Assembly: GCF_000418325.1 (NCBI RefSeq)
Contig: NC_021658.1
Span: forward strand, 10,182,001-10,246,000
Length of the DNA: 64,000 nucleotides
Reading direction: 5' to 3'
From: Sorangium cellulosum So0157-2
GTDB lineage: Bacteria; Myxococcota_A; Polyangia; Polyangiales; Polyangiaceae
Positions 31,652 through 40,681 of this stretch are shown in pieces; the first letter of the stretch is position 1, and every line of letters starts with the position of its first letter. A program made the position numbers and the translations under genes. Under the pieces are notes generated by a model. It did no database searches. It worked only from the letters and a program-made list of their open reading frames with translations, and was not told the DNA's origin.

Positions 31652-32492
31652 AGACGTACTGCTCCGTATAGTTCCGCAGCGCCTGCGGGTCGTTCGGGTG
31701 CGGCAGCGACTGGATCGGCAGGTCGTTCTGGTCGCGCGGCGCGTCCGACAGCCCGCCCGCGTGCTCCCGCCCCGTCGCCTCGATCAGCCGGTAGACCGCG
31801 TCGTACACGTACTGCGCGCTCGGCGACACCACCGCGTTGTTGAAGAACACCGTCTGCTGCGCGCTGTCCCCGATCTCCACGATGTTCCCGACCGGGTCGT
31901 ACACGTACCTCAGGTTCTGCAGTACCGTGCTGTCCGAGCTCCGCGTCGTCCTCAGGCGCGAGAGCCGGTACGTCAGCGGATCATACGTATACTCCGTGAC
32001 GGTGCCGTTGCCATACTCGATCCGCTCGCGCTGCCCCTTCGCGTCGTAGTCGATGTCGTCCACGAACGTCGTCCACGCCACCGCGCCGCGGATCCGCGCC
32101 TCCACACGCTCCAGCAGCCCCGCCTCGTTGTACGTCGGCTTCACCTCGCTCGCGTCCGGCCCCGTCACGCTCGTCGGCCGGTTCAGCGCGTCGTACGCCG
32201 TCTGCGTCCCGAAGCTCTCCGTCTCCAGCACCGGCTCCGCAGCCGTCGCGATGGCGGACACATCCGTCAGCCCCGCCAGCACCGACCAGTCGGCGTCCGC
32301 GTGCACGTCGCTCCGCAGCCGCCGCGAGGCCTGCAGCACGTTGCCCTGGAAGTCGTACGCCTGGCTCGTCACCACACCCGCGCCATCATACACCTGGTAC
32401 GCCCGACCGCGCAGGTTCAGCGACGTCGCCTGCGGATGCGCTTCGCCATAGACATAACGGCGCACCACCCGCTCGCTGCCCGAGCCCAGCTG
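31652..32492 (-). pseudogene. Rhs core fragment of the second toxin
   Basis: Minus-strand Rhs repeat sequence (GSGSERVVRRYVYGEAHPQ, YDGAGVVTSQAYDFQGNV, IDYDAKGQRERIEYGNGT, LQNLRYVYDPVGNIVEIG) about 95% like the matching part of the main toxin. It is bounded on one side by the IS110 scar and on the other by the three-gene transposon, so it cannot be translated as one protein. Confidence 0.85.
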
Positions 32493-32704
32493 TTGACGCT
32501 CAGGCTGGCTGATGGCTCGCCGAGCAGGCCCCTTGATGGCCATCGCGGGCGTGCTCCGTTGCGGTCAAGGAGGGCGATGGCCATCGCTCCGGCGTGCGCC
32601 GCGGGCTGCCTCGCGATGGCCATCACCGCGTGTCCGCCGACGTTGGCGCCGAAGAGGCGCTCCTGTGCCGGCGCCGAGGGCGTTCCCGCCGCCTCGGTCC
32701 AGCG

Positions 32705-33520
32705 TCAGCTGCCGTCCGTCCCGAGGTCGCCGACGATGTTGGACATCACCTCGCGCTCGACGAGCTTCTTCTTGCGCCGCGCTGCCTCGCGCAGCGCGGC
32801 GGTGGCCATGCGGTCGATCTCGCGCAGGCTCGAGCCGGCCGCCTCGTGCAGCAGGGTGAGCGCGTCGGCGGTGAAGACCTCGCGGTCGGCGCCGGCGCGG
32901 CTCATCCGTAGCCGCACGTACTGGCCGGTATCGTCGGGGACCATTGGACCAATCGACAGACGCCGCTCGATCCGCGAGTACAGCGAGCGATTCTTACGCA
33001 GCTCGAGCCGGTCTTGGAGGTCAGGGAGCCCTACCAGGATCAGCGACAGCAGGGCACGACTGTCCCATTCGTAATTGAGCAGGATGTGGAGATGATCAAG
33101 CGTGTCCTGGTGGAGCAGGTGCGCTTCGTCCAGCAGAAAGACCGGGTGGATGCGCTCGCGGCCGAGTGTCTCGACATGCGCGCTGACGGCATAGAAGACG
33201 GCCGCCGCGGTTGCAGCGGGGTTGAGACCGAGCGCATGGCAGAGCTGACGATAGAAGTCGCGACGGCCCAGCGTGGCGTTGTGGCAGTAGGTCAGCCGGA
33301 AGCCTGCCTGCGGCAACCGATGACGCACCGCCCTCAGCACACACGTCTTGCCGGCGCCAGGCTCACCGACCAGCAGGACCTGGGCGTGCTCGTGCACGGC
33401 CTCGCACACCTCGTCGACCAGCCGCTCCTTGGAGGGCGGCAGCCACAGCTCGCCGTCCTGGATCTCCTTGCAGAAGGGCGCGGCCGACAGGGTGAAGAAG
33501 CGGACGTACGACTCGCTCAC
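32705..33520 (-). CDS. Transposition AAA+ ATPase (TniB/TnsC/ExeA-like)
   Basis: 271 residues. MSESYVRFFTLSAAPFCKEI leads to the Walker A motif in VLLVGEPGAGKTCVLRAVRH, Walker B in PVFLLDEAHLLHQDTLDHL, a sensor-like LILVGLPDLQDRL and a C-terminal helical domain with a possible arginine finger (SRIERRLSIGPM). The layout is that of ATPases that choose targets for DDE transposases of the Tn7/Tn5053 type. It overlaps the transposase gene by four bases, so the pair is translated together. Length is normal for the ExeA-like group. Confidence 0.85.
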   Translation of the reverse strand: MSESYVRFFTLSAAPFCKEIQDGELWLPPSKERLVDEVCEAVHEHAQVLLVGEPGAGKTCVLRAVRHRLPQAGFRLTYCHNATLGRRDFYRQLCHALGLNPAATAAAVFYAVSAHVETLGRERIHPVFLLDEAHLLHQDTLDHLHILLNYEWDSRALLSLILVGLPDLQDRLELRKNRSLYSRIERRLSIGPMVPDDTGQYVRLRMSRAGADREVFTADALTLLHEAAGSSLREIDRMATAALREAARRKKKLVEREVMSNIVGDLGTDGS

Positions 33521-34995
33521 ACTGCACCTCCGGCCTCGCTCGTGTCCTCGCCTCCGCCCGCCCGGCGGCCGAGCGTCCGCGCGGGGTTGAAGTCCACCGG
33601 GCGCGTCGGCTTATCCGCCGCAGGGCCACCGCACGGAGGCCGCTTGCGCCGCGCGTTGCGCTGCGGGTCGACCGGATGCAGCACAAGGCGCTTGCCCTCG
33701 TGCTCGACCCACGGCGGCTCGTCCGGCGCGATGAAGCACCGGGCGACAGAGACGATCTGGCCAGCGAGGTAGCCCTGGTCGAGCTGCCAGGCGACGCCGT
33801 CGACAGAGACGATGTTGTCGCCCGAGACGCGGCGCCGGGTACGCTCGGTCAGCGCGCGGCGTAGCGCCTTCTCATCGACGGCGCTGTCTCCGGCGGGACG
33901 GGCTGCGTAGAGCTGCGCCGGGGTCTTGCCGAGCAGGCCCGCGTGTGGCGCCGGGTGGTAGCGCCTGTCGAGGAAGGCGCGGAGCGTCGTGTTGATGTCG
34001 ACGAGCGACGCCACGGCGCCGAGATAGTTGAGGCACCCTTCGCGCAGCGTGCGCCAGAAGCGCTCCATCTTGCCGCGCGCCTCAGGGTCGTAGGGCTTTG
34101 CGTGCAGGAGCGTGATGCCGAGCCGCGCGCACGCGGTCTTGAGGATGTCGCCGCGGTAGGTCGAGCCGTTATCGAGATAGAGCGCGTCGGGCTTGCCGTG
34201 ACGGCGCAGGGCGTCGACGGTCATGCCGAGCATGTCGACCTCTTTCTCGGTGGTGTGCGCCTCGAGCGCGACGACGTAGCGAGAGGCGTCGTCGAGCAGC
34301 CCGTGGATGCGGATCGGCATCGCTTTGCCGCCGACGGTACAGCCGGTCACGTGACAGACGTCACCGTGCCAGAGCGCGCCGGGGCGCTCGGCTTGCCAGC
34401 GCAGCCGCGTCTTCGGCTCGCCCTCGGCGCGCGCAGCGCGGCGGCGAAGTCCGTGCGCCGCGTACAGGCGCCGCACGGTGGGCTCGGAGACCTTGCCCGC
34501 TTCGAGGCGCCCCTCATCGACGAGCGTCTTGAGGATGAGCGGCACCGAGGCGTCGGGATGCTCGCGCCGGATATCGAGCAGCAGCGCGCGCAGCTCCTCA
34601 GAGAGCTCCTGAGCGAAGCCTCGATCGCTGCGTGGCTGCGGACGCAGGCCGTCGAGGCCAGCGGAGCGATATGCGTACAGCCAGCGCTGGAGCGTGGGCA
34701 CCGAGTAGGTGCGCGTGCTGTGCGCGCCCGGCGGTCGAAACCGCTGCTCGCTAAGCGTGCGCAGCTCGGCGGCGAGCTGGCCGTGGGTGAGCACGCGGTG
34801 CATCAGAGGGCCGATGACCGTGGCGCGATAGATCGCCACGGTCTCGGCGTGGTCGGCGGGGCCGAGAGCCATTCGAACAGGTCCTTTCTGCGCCTTGCTG
34901 GCGCGCGGTCCTTGTCCGGGATCAGCGGCGTCTTCGGCAGGGATCCTCTCAGGTGGGCTGTACGATTCGGGCTCCGAAGGGGCAGAGGCCCTCAC
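33517..34995 (-). CDS. DDE transposase with Mu-type C-terminus (TniA/IS481-like)
   Basis: 492 residues. An N-terminal helix-turn-helix region (STRTYSVPTLQRWLYAYRSA) is followed by an integrase core with the three acidic residues visible: GALWHGDVCHVTG (D), DALYLDNGSTYRGD (D) and, 35 residues on, EARGKMERFWRTLREG (E). A Mu-transposase-like C-terminal beta domain (ISVDGVAWQLDQGYLAGQ is approximate; GQIVSVARCFIAPDEPP) follows. This combination with an AAA+ ATPase identifies a targeting-type transposase rather than a simple IS. It overlaps both neighbours by four bases. It seems intact. Confidence 0.88.
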   Translation of the reverse strand: MRASAPSEPESYSPPERIPAEDAADPGQGPRASKAQKGPVRMALGPADHAETVAIYRATVIGPLMHRVLTHGQLAAELRTLSEQRFRPPGAHSTRTYSVPTLQRWLYAYRSAGLDGLRPQPRSDRGFAQELSEELRALLLDIRREHPDASVPLILKTLVDEGRLEAGKVSEPTVRRLYAAHGLRRRAARAEGEPKTRLRWQAERPGALWHGDVCHVTGCTVGGKAMPIRIHGLLDDASRYVVALEAHTTEKEVDMLGMTVDALRRHGKPDALYLDNGSTYRGDILKTACARLGITLLHAKPYDPEARGKMERFWRTLREGCLNYLGAVASLVDINTTLRAFLDRRYHPAPHAGLLGKTPAQLYAARPAGDSAVDEKALRRALTERTRRRVSGDNIVSVDGVAWQLDQGYLAGQIVSVARCFIAPDEPPWVEHEGKRLVLHPVDPQRNARRKRPPCGGPAADKPTRPVDFNPARTLGRRAGGGEDTSEAGGAV

Positions 34996-35615
34996 GCCGC
35001 GTGCGCGGCGCCGAAGAAGGCGCGGTGCTCGATCGGCAGCGCCCGCGTCGTCGGGTCCGCGCTCGCCGCAAGCACTGCCGCGGCGCTGGCCGCGCTCTGG
35101 CGAAGTGATGCGGACGGGCCTGAGCCGGGGGCTTCAACAAAGAGACGTCGCTGCGCGACATCGCGCGCCCACCGGCGCAGCGTGGTCCAGCCGGTGACGG
35201 CGCTCTGGCCAAGGATCTTCGCCGGGCCCACGCGCCGCCGGACCTCGGCTGCCGTCGCGAGCGCGAGGCCCCAGAGCGCGAGGGCGAAGCCTATCGCGGC
35301 GGCGCTGTACGCGCGCCGACCGAGCACACCGCGAGGAACGACGAGGAGCACGGCGCCGCAACTGAGGCAGCGGTAGCGGCGGGCGGTGACCGGCATCACC
35401 TCGGGCGGTTGGTCCGGGCCGGCAGGGCCCCAGACCTGCCGCTCGCGCCTGCCGTGACCTTGGAGCTGGATGGCGCCTCCGAGCGGACAACTCGCGACGC
35501 CGCAGGCGGGGCAGCGAGCAGGGCGCGCTTCGACGACCGAGGGGGGTTGCTGCTGCCAGCGCTTGATGTCGATGGCGCTCTGGATAACACTGCAACCGCT
35601 TCGATTCCTGGGCAC
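34992..35615 (-). CDS. Zinc-ribbon protein (DUF6431-like) of the transposon
   Basis: About 207 residues from a GTG at 35615; an upstream start is possible. Cysteine pairs form a zinc ribbon: ARCPACGVASCPLGG and, after a His-rich turn (QGHGRRERQVWGP), YRCLSCGAVLLVVP. The rest is helical (AIGFALALWGLALATAAEVR, TTLRRWARDVAQ) and may contain an HTH. It is the first gene of the transposon operon. I recall DUF6431 proteins beside such ATPase/transposase pairs, but the family label is by pattern only. It may recognise transposon ends or targets. Confidence 0.6.
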   Translation of the reverse strand: MPRNRSGCSVIQSAIDIKRWQQQPPSVVEARPARCPACGVASCPLGGAIQLQGHGRRERQVWGPAGPDQPPEVMPVTARRYRCLSCGAVLLVVPRGVLGRRAYSAAAIGFALALWGLALATAAEVRRRVGPAKILGQSAVTGWTTLRRWARDVAQRRLFVEAPGSGPSASLRQSAASAAAVLAASADPTTRALPIEHRAFFGAAHAA

Positions 35616-35995
35616 AAGAACCGGAGCACGACGAGGAGGCTGTCGGCCAAGATCAGGTCTCCTCGTCGCCTATTTTGTGGCCGGCACCGCGCCGCTGCTC
35701 CGCTCCGCTGGTGGACCTACCCCGTCGTGAGGCGGGCGTGGGAGCAACGATGGGTGGTAATTTTCGAGCGGTGGCCGGAATGGGTGCAGTCACGTGCCGG
35801 TAGCTCTTTCCGATGAGAATTCGGGGCAGCTGGCCGGAATGTAGGTGCCGCGGCTTCAGGGGCGTCGTCCTCCCTCGTTGCGTACGCGGAGCGCGCGCCC
35901 TCCATGATGGCCATCTTCGCTGCGTAGAGCTCCTCACCATCACGCAGCATGCTCGATGCGAGGGGCTGGAGCATCATCGAGACCGGGCGGCAATA
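35616..35995. other. Transposon right flank with end-like repeats
   Basis: CATTCCGGCCA occurs twice on the minus strand (near 35775 and 35835), a spacing typical of multiple terminal binding sites of IS21-like elements. The frame around 35880-35990 (MLRDGEELYAAKMAIMEGAR) may be a transposase tail. No complete gene. Confidence 0.4.
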
Positions 35996-36260
35996 CCAGC
36001 TGCACGTGCTCGTGCGTCGGCCGGCGCAGGACATCGTACGACGAGCGGTAGGCGAACCCTCGCCCGTTCCACGCCCGCAGCCGCTGTTCGGTCGCGCCCG
36101 CCAGCATCCGCCGCTCGCCGCCGTCGTTGCTGTTCTGGTAGAGTAGCTGCCCGCCGAGCCCGAAGCGATGCTGCATCGCCTGGTTGCCGCGCACGTCGGT
36201 GATCGCGAGCGGCTGACCCTCGATGTCCAGCGTGCTCCGCGTGACGCCCGGCCCGTCCAG
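35996..36260 (-). pseudogene. 5' fragment of the second rhs copy
   Basis: The minus strand encodes STLDIEGQPLAITDVRGNQA, GLGGQLLYQNSNDGGERRML and RAWNGRGFAYRSSYDVLRRP, nearly identical to the main toxin. Homology begins abruptly near 36260, so this copy never had the TcB-like N-terminus: it is a displaced or orphan Rhs tip. Confidence 0.85.
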
Positions 36261-36375
36261 GTAAAATACGGCCTGCATGGCGTCGTGTGCTGCCGCCGGG
36301 CTCGCCGCGCGGCCCCGGAGTCGACCGCGCACCGCCTTCGGTAGGAACCTCCGGCGGCACACGTATACTTCTACA

Positions 36376-36816
36376 TCAGAGCTGACTACACTTCAAATAT
36401 TCAATAGAGAGCCCCACACGCAGAACAGCAGGAATGAAGCGCTCGATATACCATGTAAAATCAACGATACCAGACACTCCTTGCACATCGCGCATATTAA
36501 TAGTGAGACTAACCAACAAACTATCATCACTTGGATTCAACAAAAATTCCCCACCGGACCCCGTATCCTCATACACCAAGGAAACGCCAACCAGCTCACC
36601 CCCACTCTCCTTTCTCTTGATTACGGCGGCCACTTCTGGCCACCGATCAAGCTCCGCCCACTGCCAATCAAAATCACCCCGATCCCCCACTGGCAAATAG
36701 CTTATGTGCCCATGGTCGTCATAAGACCATCCAGCCACAAGCAACGAACTCACAACACGATAGACATTCGATCCGAGCTTCGGAATACCAACAACAATGG
36801 ACGCAGATCGACCCAT
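36376..36816 (-). CDS. Immunity protein for the Rhs nuclease tip
   Basis: 146 residues from the ATG at 36816, with a good GGAGG site. The sequence (GIPKLGSNVYRVVSSLLVAG, DFDWQWAELDRWPEVAAVIK, SGGEFLLNPSDDSLLVSLTI, FTWYIERFIPAVLRVG) fits no family I can name. The GC content is plainly lower than the chromosome (AT-rich codons, TTATGT, AATAT). It begins 15 bp after the stop of the toxin tip and points the same way, as Rhs immunity genes do. The low GC shared with the toxin tip indicates joint horizontal acquisition. Confidence 0.7.
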   Translation of the reverse strand: MGRSASIVVGIPKLGSNVYRVVSSLLVAGWSYDDHGHISYLPVGDRGDFDWQWAELDRWPEVAAVIKRKESGGELVGVSLVYEDTGSGGEFLLNPSDDSLLVSLTINMRDVQGVSGIVDFTWYIERFIPAVLRVGLSIEYLKCSQL

Positions 36817-36831
36817 CGAAACCTCCGCAGC

Positions 36832-38853
36832 TCACTTCAGAACCTCGGTGTACGGAATACCCTTTTTGGTGAGCCATGACTTTATGTGCTCAGGAATCGG
36901 ACTATTGGAGAAAATCTCGTAAGACGCAGACGGACTACCATCCTGGGCAATACGTAGCCTTGCAGCCATATCAGACCGAAACTTCTGCAGCTTGTGCGGT
37001 TCATTCTCCAACATCTTCCAATAATCGCCAGATTTCGCTTCCCACCAGCGATTTCCGACCCCACCATCAAAATCTCTTCCGCCCCTACTGAACGATCCAG
37101 AACCACCCAAGCGCTCGGTCAGGAATTTTTCAAAGTCTTTCCCCTTGAGGCCAACCCCACCCCCGTCAAGCAGTGTCCCCTTCGGCGGTAGCATCTTGAC
37201 ACTGCTCGCCAATCGCCTAGCCGCCCTGATTGCTTTCATCATGGCTTGGGAAAGAAGGGACGCTCCCAACATGACACCGCTTGCGGCTGCCTGCAGCAAT
37301 GGCGTGGACTCAGCTCCCTCCCTTCGCCCACCCACGATTCCATGAGGGCTGGCCCCTTCGCGCGGCTTGATGTCCTCATCGAGCATCTCGTTCACGATGC
37401 CCGCGGCAAGCGCCATGTCCTGCGTCAGCTGATTACCTGCGGACTCACCCTGTGCGCTCTGGCCCGCGCCGCCGTTGGCCTCTACGTCTGCGTGTTTTCC
37501 CGGTCGACCTGCGTTACTTCCCGCCTGATTCCAAGCGTCGATGAGCCCAGCGGCCATTGAACGCGCCTTATGAAGCTCTGCTGCCTTGCGCTCCAAAGCC
37601 GTATTGCTCTCATCCGCGTCCTTGTCATAAACAAACACCTGAAGCCCGCGGGTCTTCTCCGCAAAATCTTCGGCACTCGAGGTAACCAATCGACTACCGT
37701 CCTCCGAATAGGCCCATCGTTCAACGCGGGATGAGAGTCCCGGAGGTCTAGCTCGGACACGAATTTCGTGCGGCTCACTCTCCAGCCCCGTGGAATCGAT
37801 ACTTTTCAATGGATTTCCCACGACGTAAACATAGAGATTCGGCCCATCCACGAGCCCTGCGGGATCTGCGCTCGTCCACCTCCCGAGCCACGGTGCATAG
37901 TACCGCGCCCCGTGGTAGTACAGCCCCGTCTCCTCGTCCTTCTCCTTGCCCGTGTACCTGTACCTCCTCTGCGAGACCTCGATCCCCGACGCCGCCGACC
38001 AATACGCCGTCGTCCCGTACGGATGATACTCCTCGTACCCGATGACCAGCCCCGCCGCATCGACCTCCAGCGACGCCGACCCGAGGTGGTTGCCGAGCTG
38101 GTAGCGCACCCGCGGCGTCACAGTGAACGGCCCCGACGTGTCCACCGTCTTCGTCTCCACCATCGCCACACGCCGCGCGCCATCCATCACGTGCAGCGTC
38201 TGCCGCTCCAACTCCAGCCCCGAGCTGTTGCGCCTCCGGTACACCTCGTAGCCGCCGAGGTAGATGCGCTCCTCCACGAGCCCGCTGTGCTCCCACACCT
38301 TGCGCACGCGCTGCCCCGCAGCATCGTAGTCGTAATAGACATCGCCGCCGCCGCCGAGATCCGTGCTCCGCACCTGGTCGTTCTCGTCCCAGGTCAGCGC
38401 CGTGATGTGCGGCATCGACGTCATGTTCCCGTGCGCGTCATGCGCATAGGTGCTGAACGGCCCGTGCTCCGGGTCCCCGGTCGTGCTCGTCAGCCGGTTG
38501 GTCGCCGCCTCGTACGCGTACCACCGCGTCCAGCTCCCCGTCCCCGCCTGGTGCACCATCCTCAGCAGGTTGCCCACCGCGTCGTAGACGTACTGCTCCG
38601 TATAGTTCCTAAGCGCCTGCGTGTCGTTCGGGTGCGGCAGCGACTGGATCGGCAGGTCGTTCTGGTCGCGCGGCGCGTCCGACAGCCCCCCCGCGTGCTC
38701 CCGCCCCGTCGCCTCGATCAGCCGGTAGACCGCGTCGTACTCGTACTGCGCGCTCGGCGACACCACATCGTTGTTGAAGAACACCGTCTGCTGCGCGCTG
38801 TCCCCGATCTCCACGATGTTCCCGACCGGGTCGTACGTGTACCTCAGGTTCTG
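36832..38853 (-). pseudogene. 3' half of Tc/Rhs toxin with PD-(D/E)XK nuclease tip
   Basis: After the IS, the rhs core resumes with QNLRYTYDPVGNIVEIGDSA and reaches the hyperconserved end (YHGARYYAPWLGRWTSADPA, then NLYVYVVGNPLKSID). Next comes a variable tip of about 325 residues. Its last part, GKDFEKFLTERLGGSG, then RDFDGGVGNRWWEAKSGDYW, has the D and E-x-K of a restriction-like (PD-(D/E)XK) nuclease and ends WLTKKGIPYTEVLK. The tip is AT-richer than the core. The frame stays open, but it is cut from its N-terminal half by the IS. Confidence 0.85.
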
Positions 38854-38899
38854 CTTCGGAGCGACCTGACGAGCCCGAGCTGAGAAGGAACTTGCAAAG

Positions 38900-39228
38900 G
38901 CGTCGTCCCATGCTGGCCTCCCTCGCACCGGGCATGGGACGGGGTGAGACGCTGTCTCAACCAAACGTGCGGTGCGAGGGGGTCGTTCACCCCGGGGTCG
39001 GTCGGTTACGAGTATGGGTCCAGAACCCGCTGTCGTATGTGACCGCCCCTCCGGCCCACCCGGTTGAGCTGGGAGCTCGAATAGGTAGGTGCCGTACGAC
39101 CTGTTGTTTCGTCGGCGTGCTGGACCGTCGGCCTCGAGGGCCATCCAGCTCGCCGGGTCCCGCGAAGGGGACTCGCTCGCCTGGGCACCCGGGCAGCACG
39201 GCCCCGCTCGCACCGCACGAGGTGAAGT
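38900..39228 (+). ncRNA. Candidate IS110 bridge-RNA region
   Basis: The long noncoding left end precedes the transposase, where IS110-group elements encode bridge RNA. Hairpins are visible: TCCCATGC with GCATGGGA, and CCCTCGCACC (about 38930) with GGTGCGAGGG (about 38972) enclosing TGAGAC/GTCTCA. A stretch at 39081-39100 contains ATAGGTA, as at the element's right junction, and GTACGAC, the complement of the rhs target half GTCGTAC, so it may include a guide loop. Inference from position and motif only. Confidence 0.4.
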
Positions 39229-40650
39229 ATGACTGTCGTGGGGTTGGATGTCCACAAGCGTGTGGTGGAGGCCGTGGTGCTTCGCGCCGAGGACGGCCGC
39301 ATCCTGCATCGGGAACGCTTCGCGTGTACCCGAGAGGAGCTCGTTCGCTTTGCGACGAAGCGGCTGGGTCCGAAGGCCCGTGTGGCGCTGGAGGCCACGA
39401 CGAACACATGGAGCATTGTCGAGCTTCTGCGGCCGTATACCGGCGAGCTCGTCGTCTCCAATCCGATGCGCACGCGCGCCATCGCCGAGGCCAAGGTGAA
39501 GACGGACAAGGTCGACGCGCTGGTGCTGGCTCAGCTGCTGCGGGCCGACTTCTTGCCCCGGGTGTGGCAGCCGGACGGCATGACGCAAGCTCGCCGGCGG
39601 CTGACCGCTCGCCGTGCGTCGTTGGTCTCCGATCGGACGCGCGTCAAGAACCGCATTCACGCGGTGCTGCACCAGCGGTTGATGGAGCCACCGGTCAGCG
39701 ATCTGTTTGGAACCAAGGGCATGCGCTGGCTTCAGACGCTGGAGCTCGACGCTGCGGGGCGCCTCGCCATCGACAGCGAGCTGAGATTGCTGCGTCAGAT
39801 CGAGATAGAGATGAAAGCCGTGGATGAAGCGCTGGCGGTGGATGGGTACGATGACCCACGGGTACGGCTGCTCATGACGCTGCCGGGGGTGGATGTGGCG
39901 GTTGCGCAGACGCTGCTGGCGACGCTTGGTGACATTCAGCGCTTCAAAGATCCCGACGCTGCTGCGAGTTATATGGGGCTCGTGCCATCGACCCGACAGT
40001 CGGCGGAGCATTGCTACCACGGCCCGATCACCAAGCAGGGCAAAGGGCAGGCGCGCTGGATGCTCGTGCAAGCGGCACAGCATCTGTCCGCGCACCCTGG
40101 TCCCTTGGGGGTCTTCTTCCGCCGCCTCGCCAAGAAGAAGAACCGCAACGTGGCGGTGGTAGCGACGGCGCGCAAGCTCGTCACGATTGCCTGGCACATG
40201 CTGAAGAACAACGAACCCTACCGCTACGCCATCCCGCGCTCGACGGAGACCAAGCTCTCCAGAATGCGGGTGAAGGCGACCGGCGAGCGGCGACGGACCG
40301 GGCCGCCGACGGGGCAGCCACGCCCCACGGCGTACGGCTCGGGCGTGCGCACCCGCACCGTGCCCGCACTCGACACGATCTACGAGCGCGAGGGGTTGCC
40401 GCCCATCGCGCCACTGTCCGACGGCGAGCTGCGCATGCTGCGCCAGCAGAAGGTGCTCAAGCACGTCGCGCAGACCAGCCGCCCTCAGCGGCTGCCTCGT
40501 CGCGCAGCGGCTGCCGAGCCGCCCGAAGCGGCTGGGGCCGCCGCCTCGTCTCAGCGGTCCGTCCAGCCGGCGTCCGCCCGGCAAGCGCCAGCGGCACCGC
40601 GGCGGGCCAAGTCCACGCAGACCCCTGCTCCCGGCCGGAGGTCGACGTGA
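39229..40650 (+). CDS. IS110-family transposase (DEDD recombinase)
   Basis: 473 residues from the ATG at 39229 after GAGGTGAAG. The N-terminal RuvC-like domain starts MTVVGLDVHKRVVEAVVLRA (first Asp of DEDD), with VALEATTNTWSIVELL (Glu) and AKVKTDKVDALVLAQLLRAD (the Asp pair). The C-terminal Tnp_20 domain contains LMTLPGVDVAVAQTLLATLG and YMGLVPSTRQSAEHCYHGPI, with the serine region typical of the family (PITKQGKGQARWMLVQAA). A Pro/Arg/Ala-rich tail of about 80 residues is longer than usual. The family recombines DNA guided by an RNA from its own noncoding end. It appears intact. Confidence 0.93.
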   Translation: MTVVGLDVHKRVVEAVVLRAEDGRILHRERFACTREELVRFATKRLGPKARVALEATTNTWSIVELLRPYTGELVVSNPMRTRAIAEAKVKTDKVDALVLAQLLRADFLPRVWQPDGMTQARRRLTARRASLVSDRTRVKNRIHAVLHQRLMEPPVSDLFGTKGMRWLQTLELDAAGRLAIDSELRLLRQIEIEMKAVDEALAVDGYDDPRVRLLMTLPGVDVAVAQTLLATLGDIQRFKDPDAAASYMGLVPSTRQSAEHCYHGPITKQGKGQARWMLVQAAQHLSAHPGPLGVFFRRLAKKKNRNVAVVATARKLVTIAWHMLKNNEPYRYAIPRSTETKLSRMRVKATGERRRTGPPTGQPRPTAYGSGVRTRTVPALDTIYEREGLPPIAPLSDGELRMLRQQKVLKHVAQTSRPQRLPRRAAAAEPPEAAGAAASSQRSVQPASARQAPAAPRRAKSTQTPAPGRRST

Positions 40651-40681
40651 ATCGTTGTCCCGAGGTTGACACGTTCATAGG

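Larger units (their letters stand above)
32493..35995. mobile_element. Three-gene transposon (AAA+/DDE/zinc ribbon) inside rhs
   Basis: The rhs sequence stops after CCAGCTG (32486-32492) and resumes with the same CCAGCTG at 35996-36002, suggesting a target duplication of 5-7 bp. Between lie three overlapping minus-strand genes. The palindrome GATGGCCATC occurs three times near the left end (about 32535, 32575, 32615) and again near 35905, possible transposase-binding sites. Clear terminal inverted repeats were not seen, and 35640-35995 may include another element, so the right boundary is tentative. Confidence 0.65.
38854..40681 (+). mobile_element. IS110-family element in the Tc/Rhs gene
   Basis: About 1.83 kb carrying a plus-strand transposase, antisense to the toxin. 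Boundaries come from where rhs homology stops: left near 38853 (after TTCTG) and right after CATAGG at 40681. The flanks share a 20-base direct repeat (38834-38853 and 40682-40701, 18 of 20 identical), longer than IS110 normally leaves, so recombination between rhs copies may have accompanied the insertion. The last 16 bases recur as a scar at 31636-31651. Confidence 0.8.
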
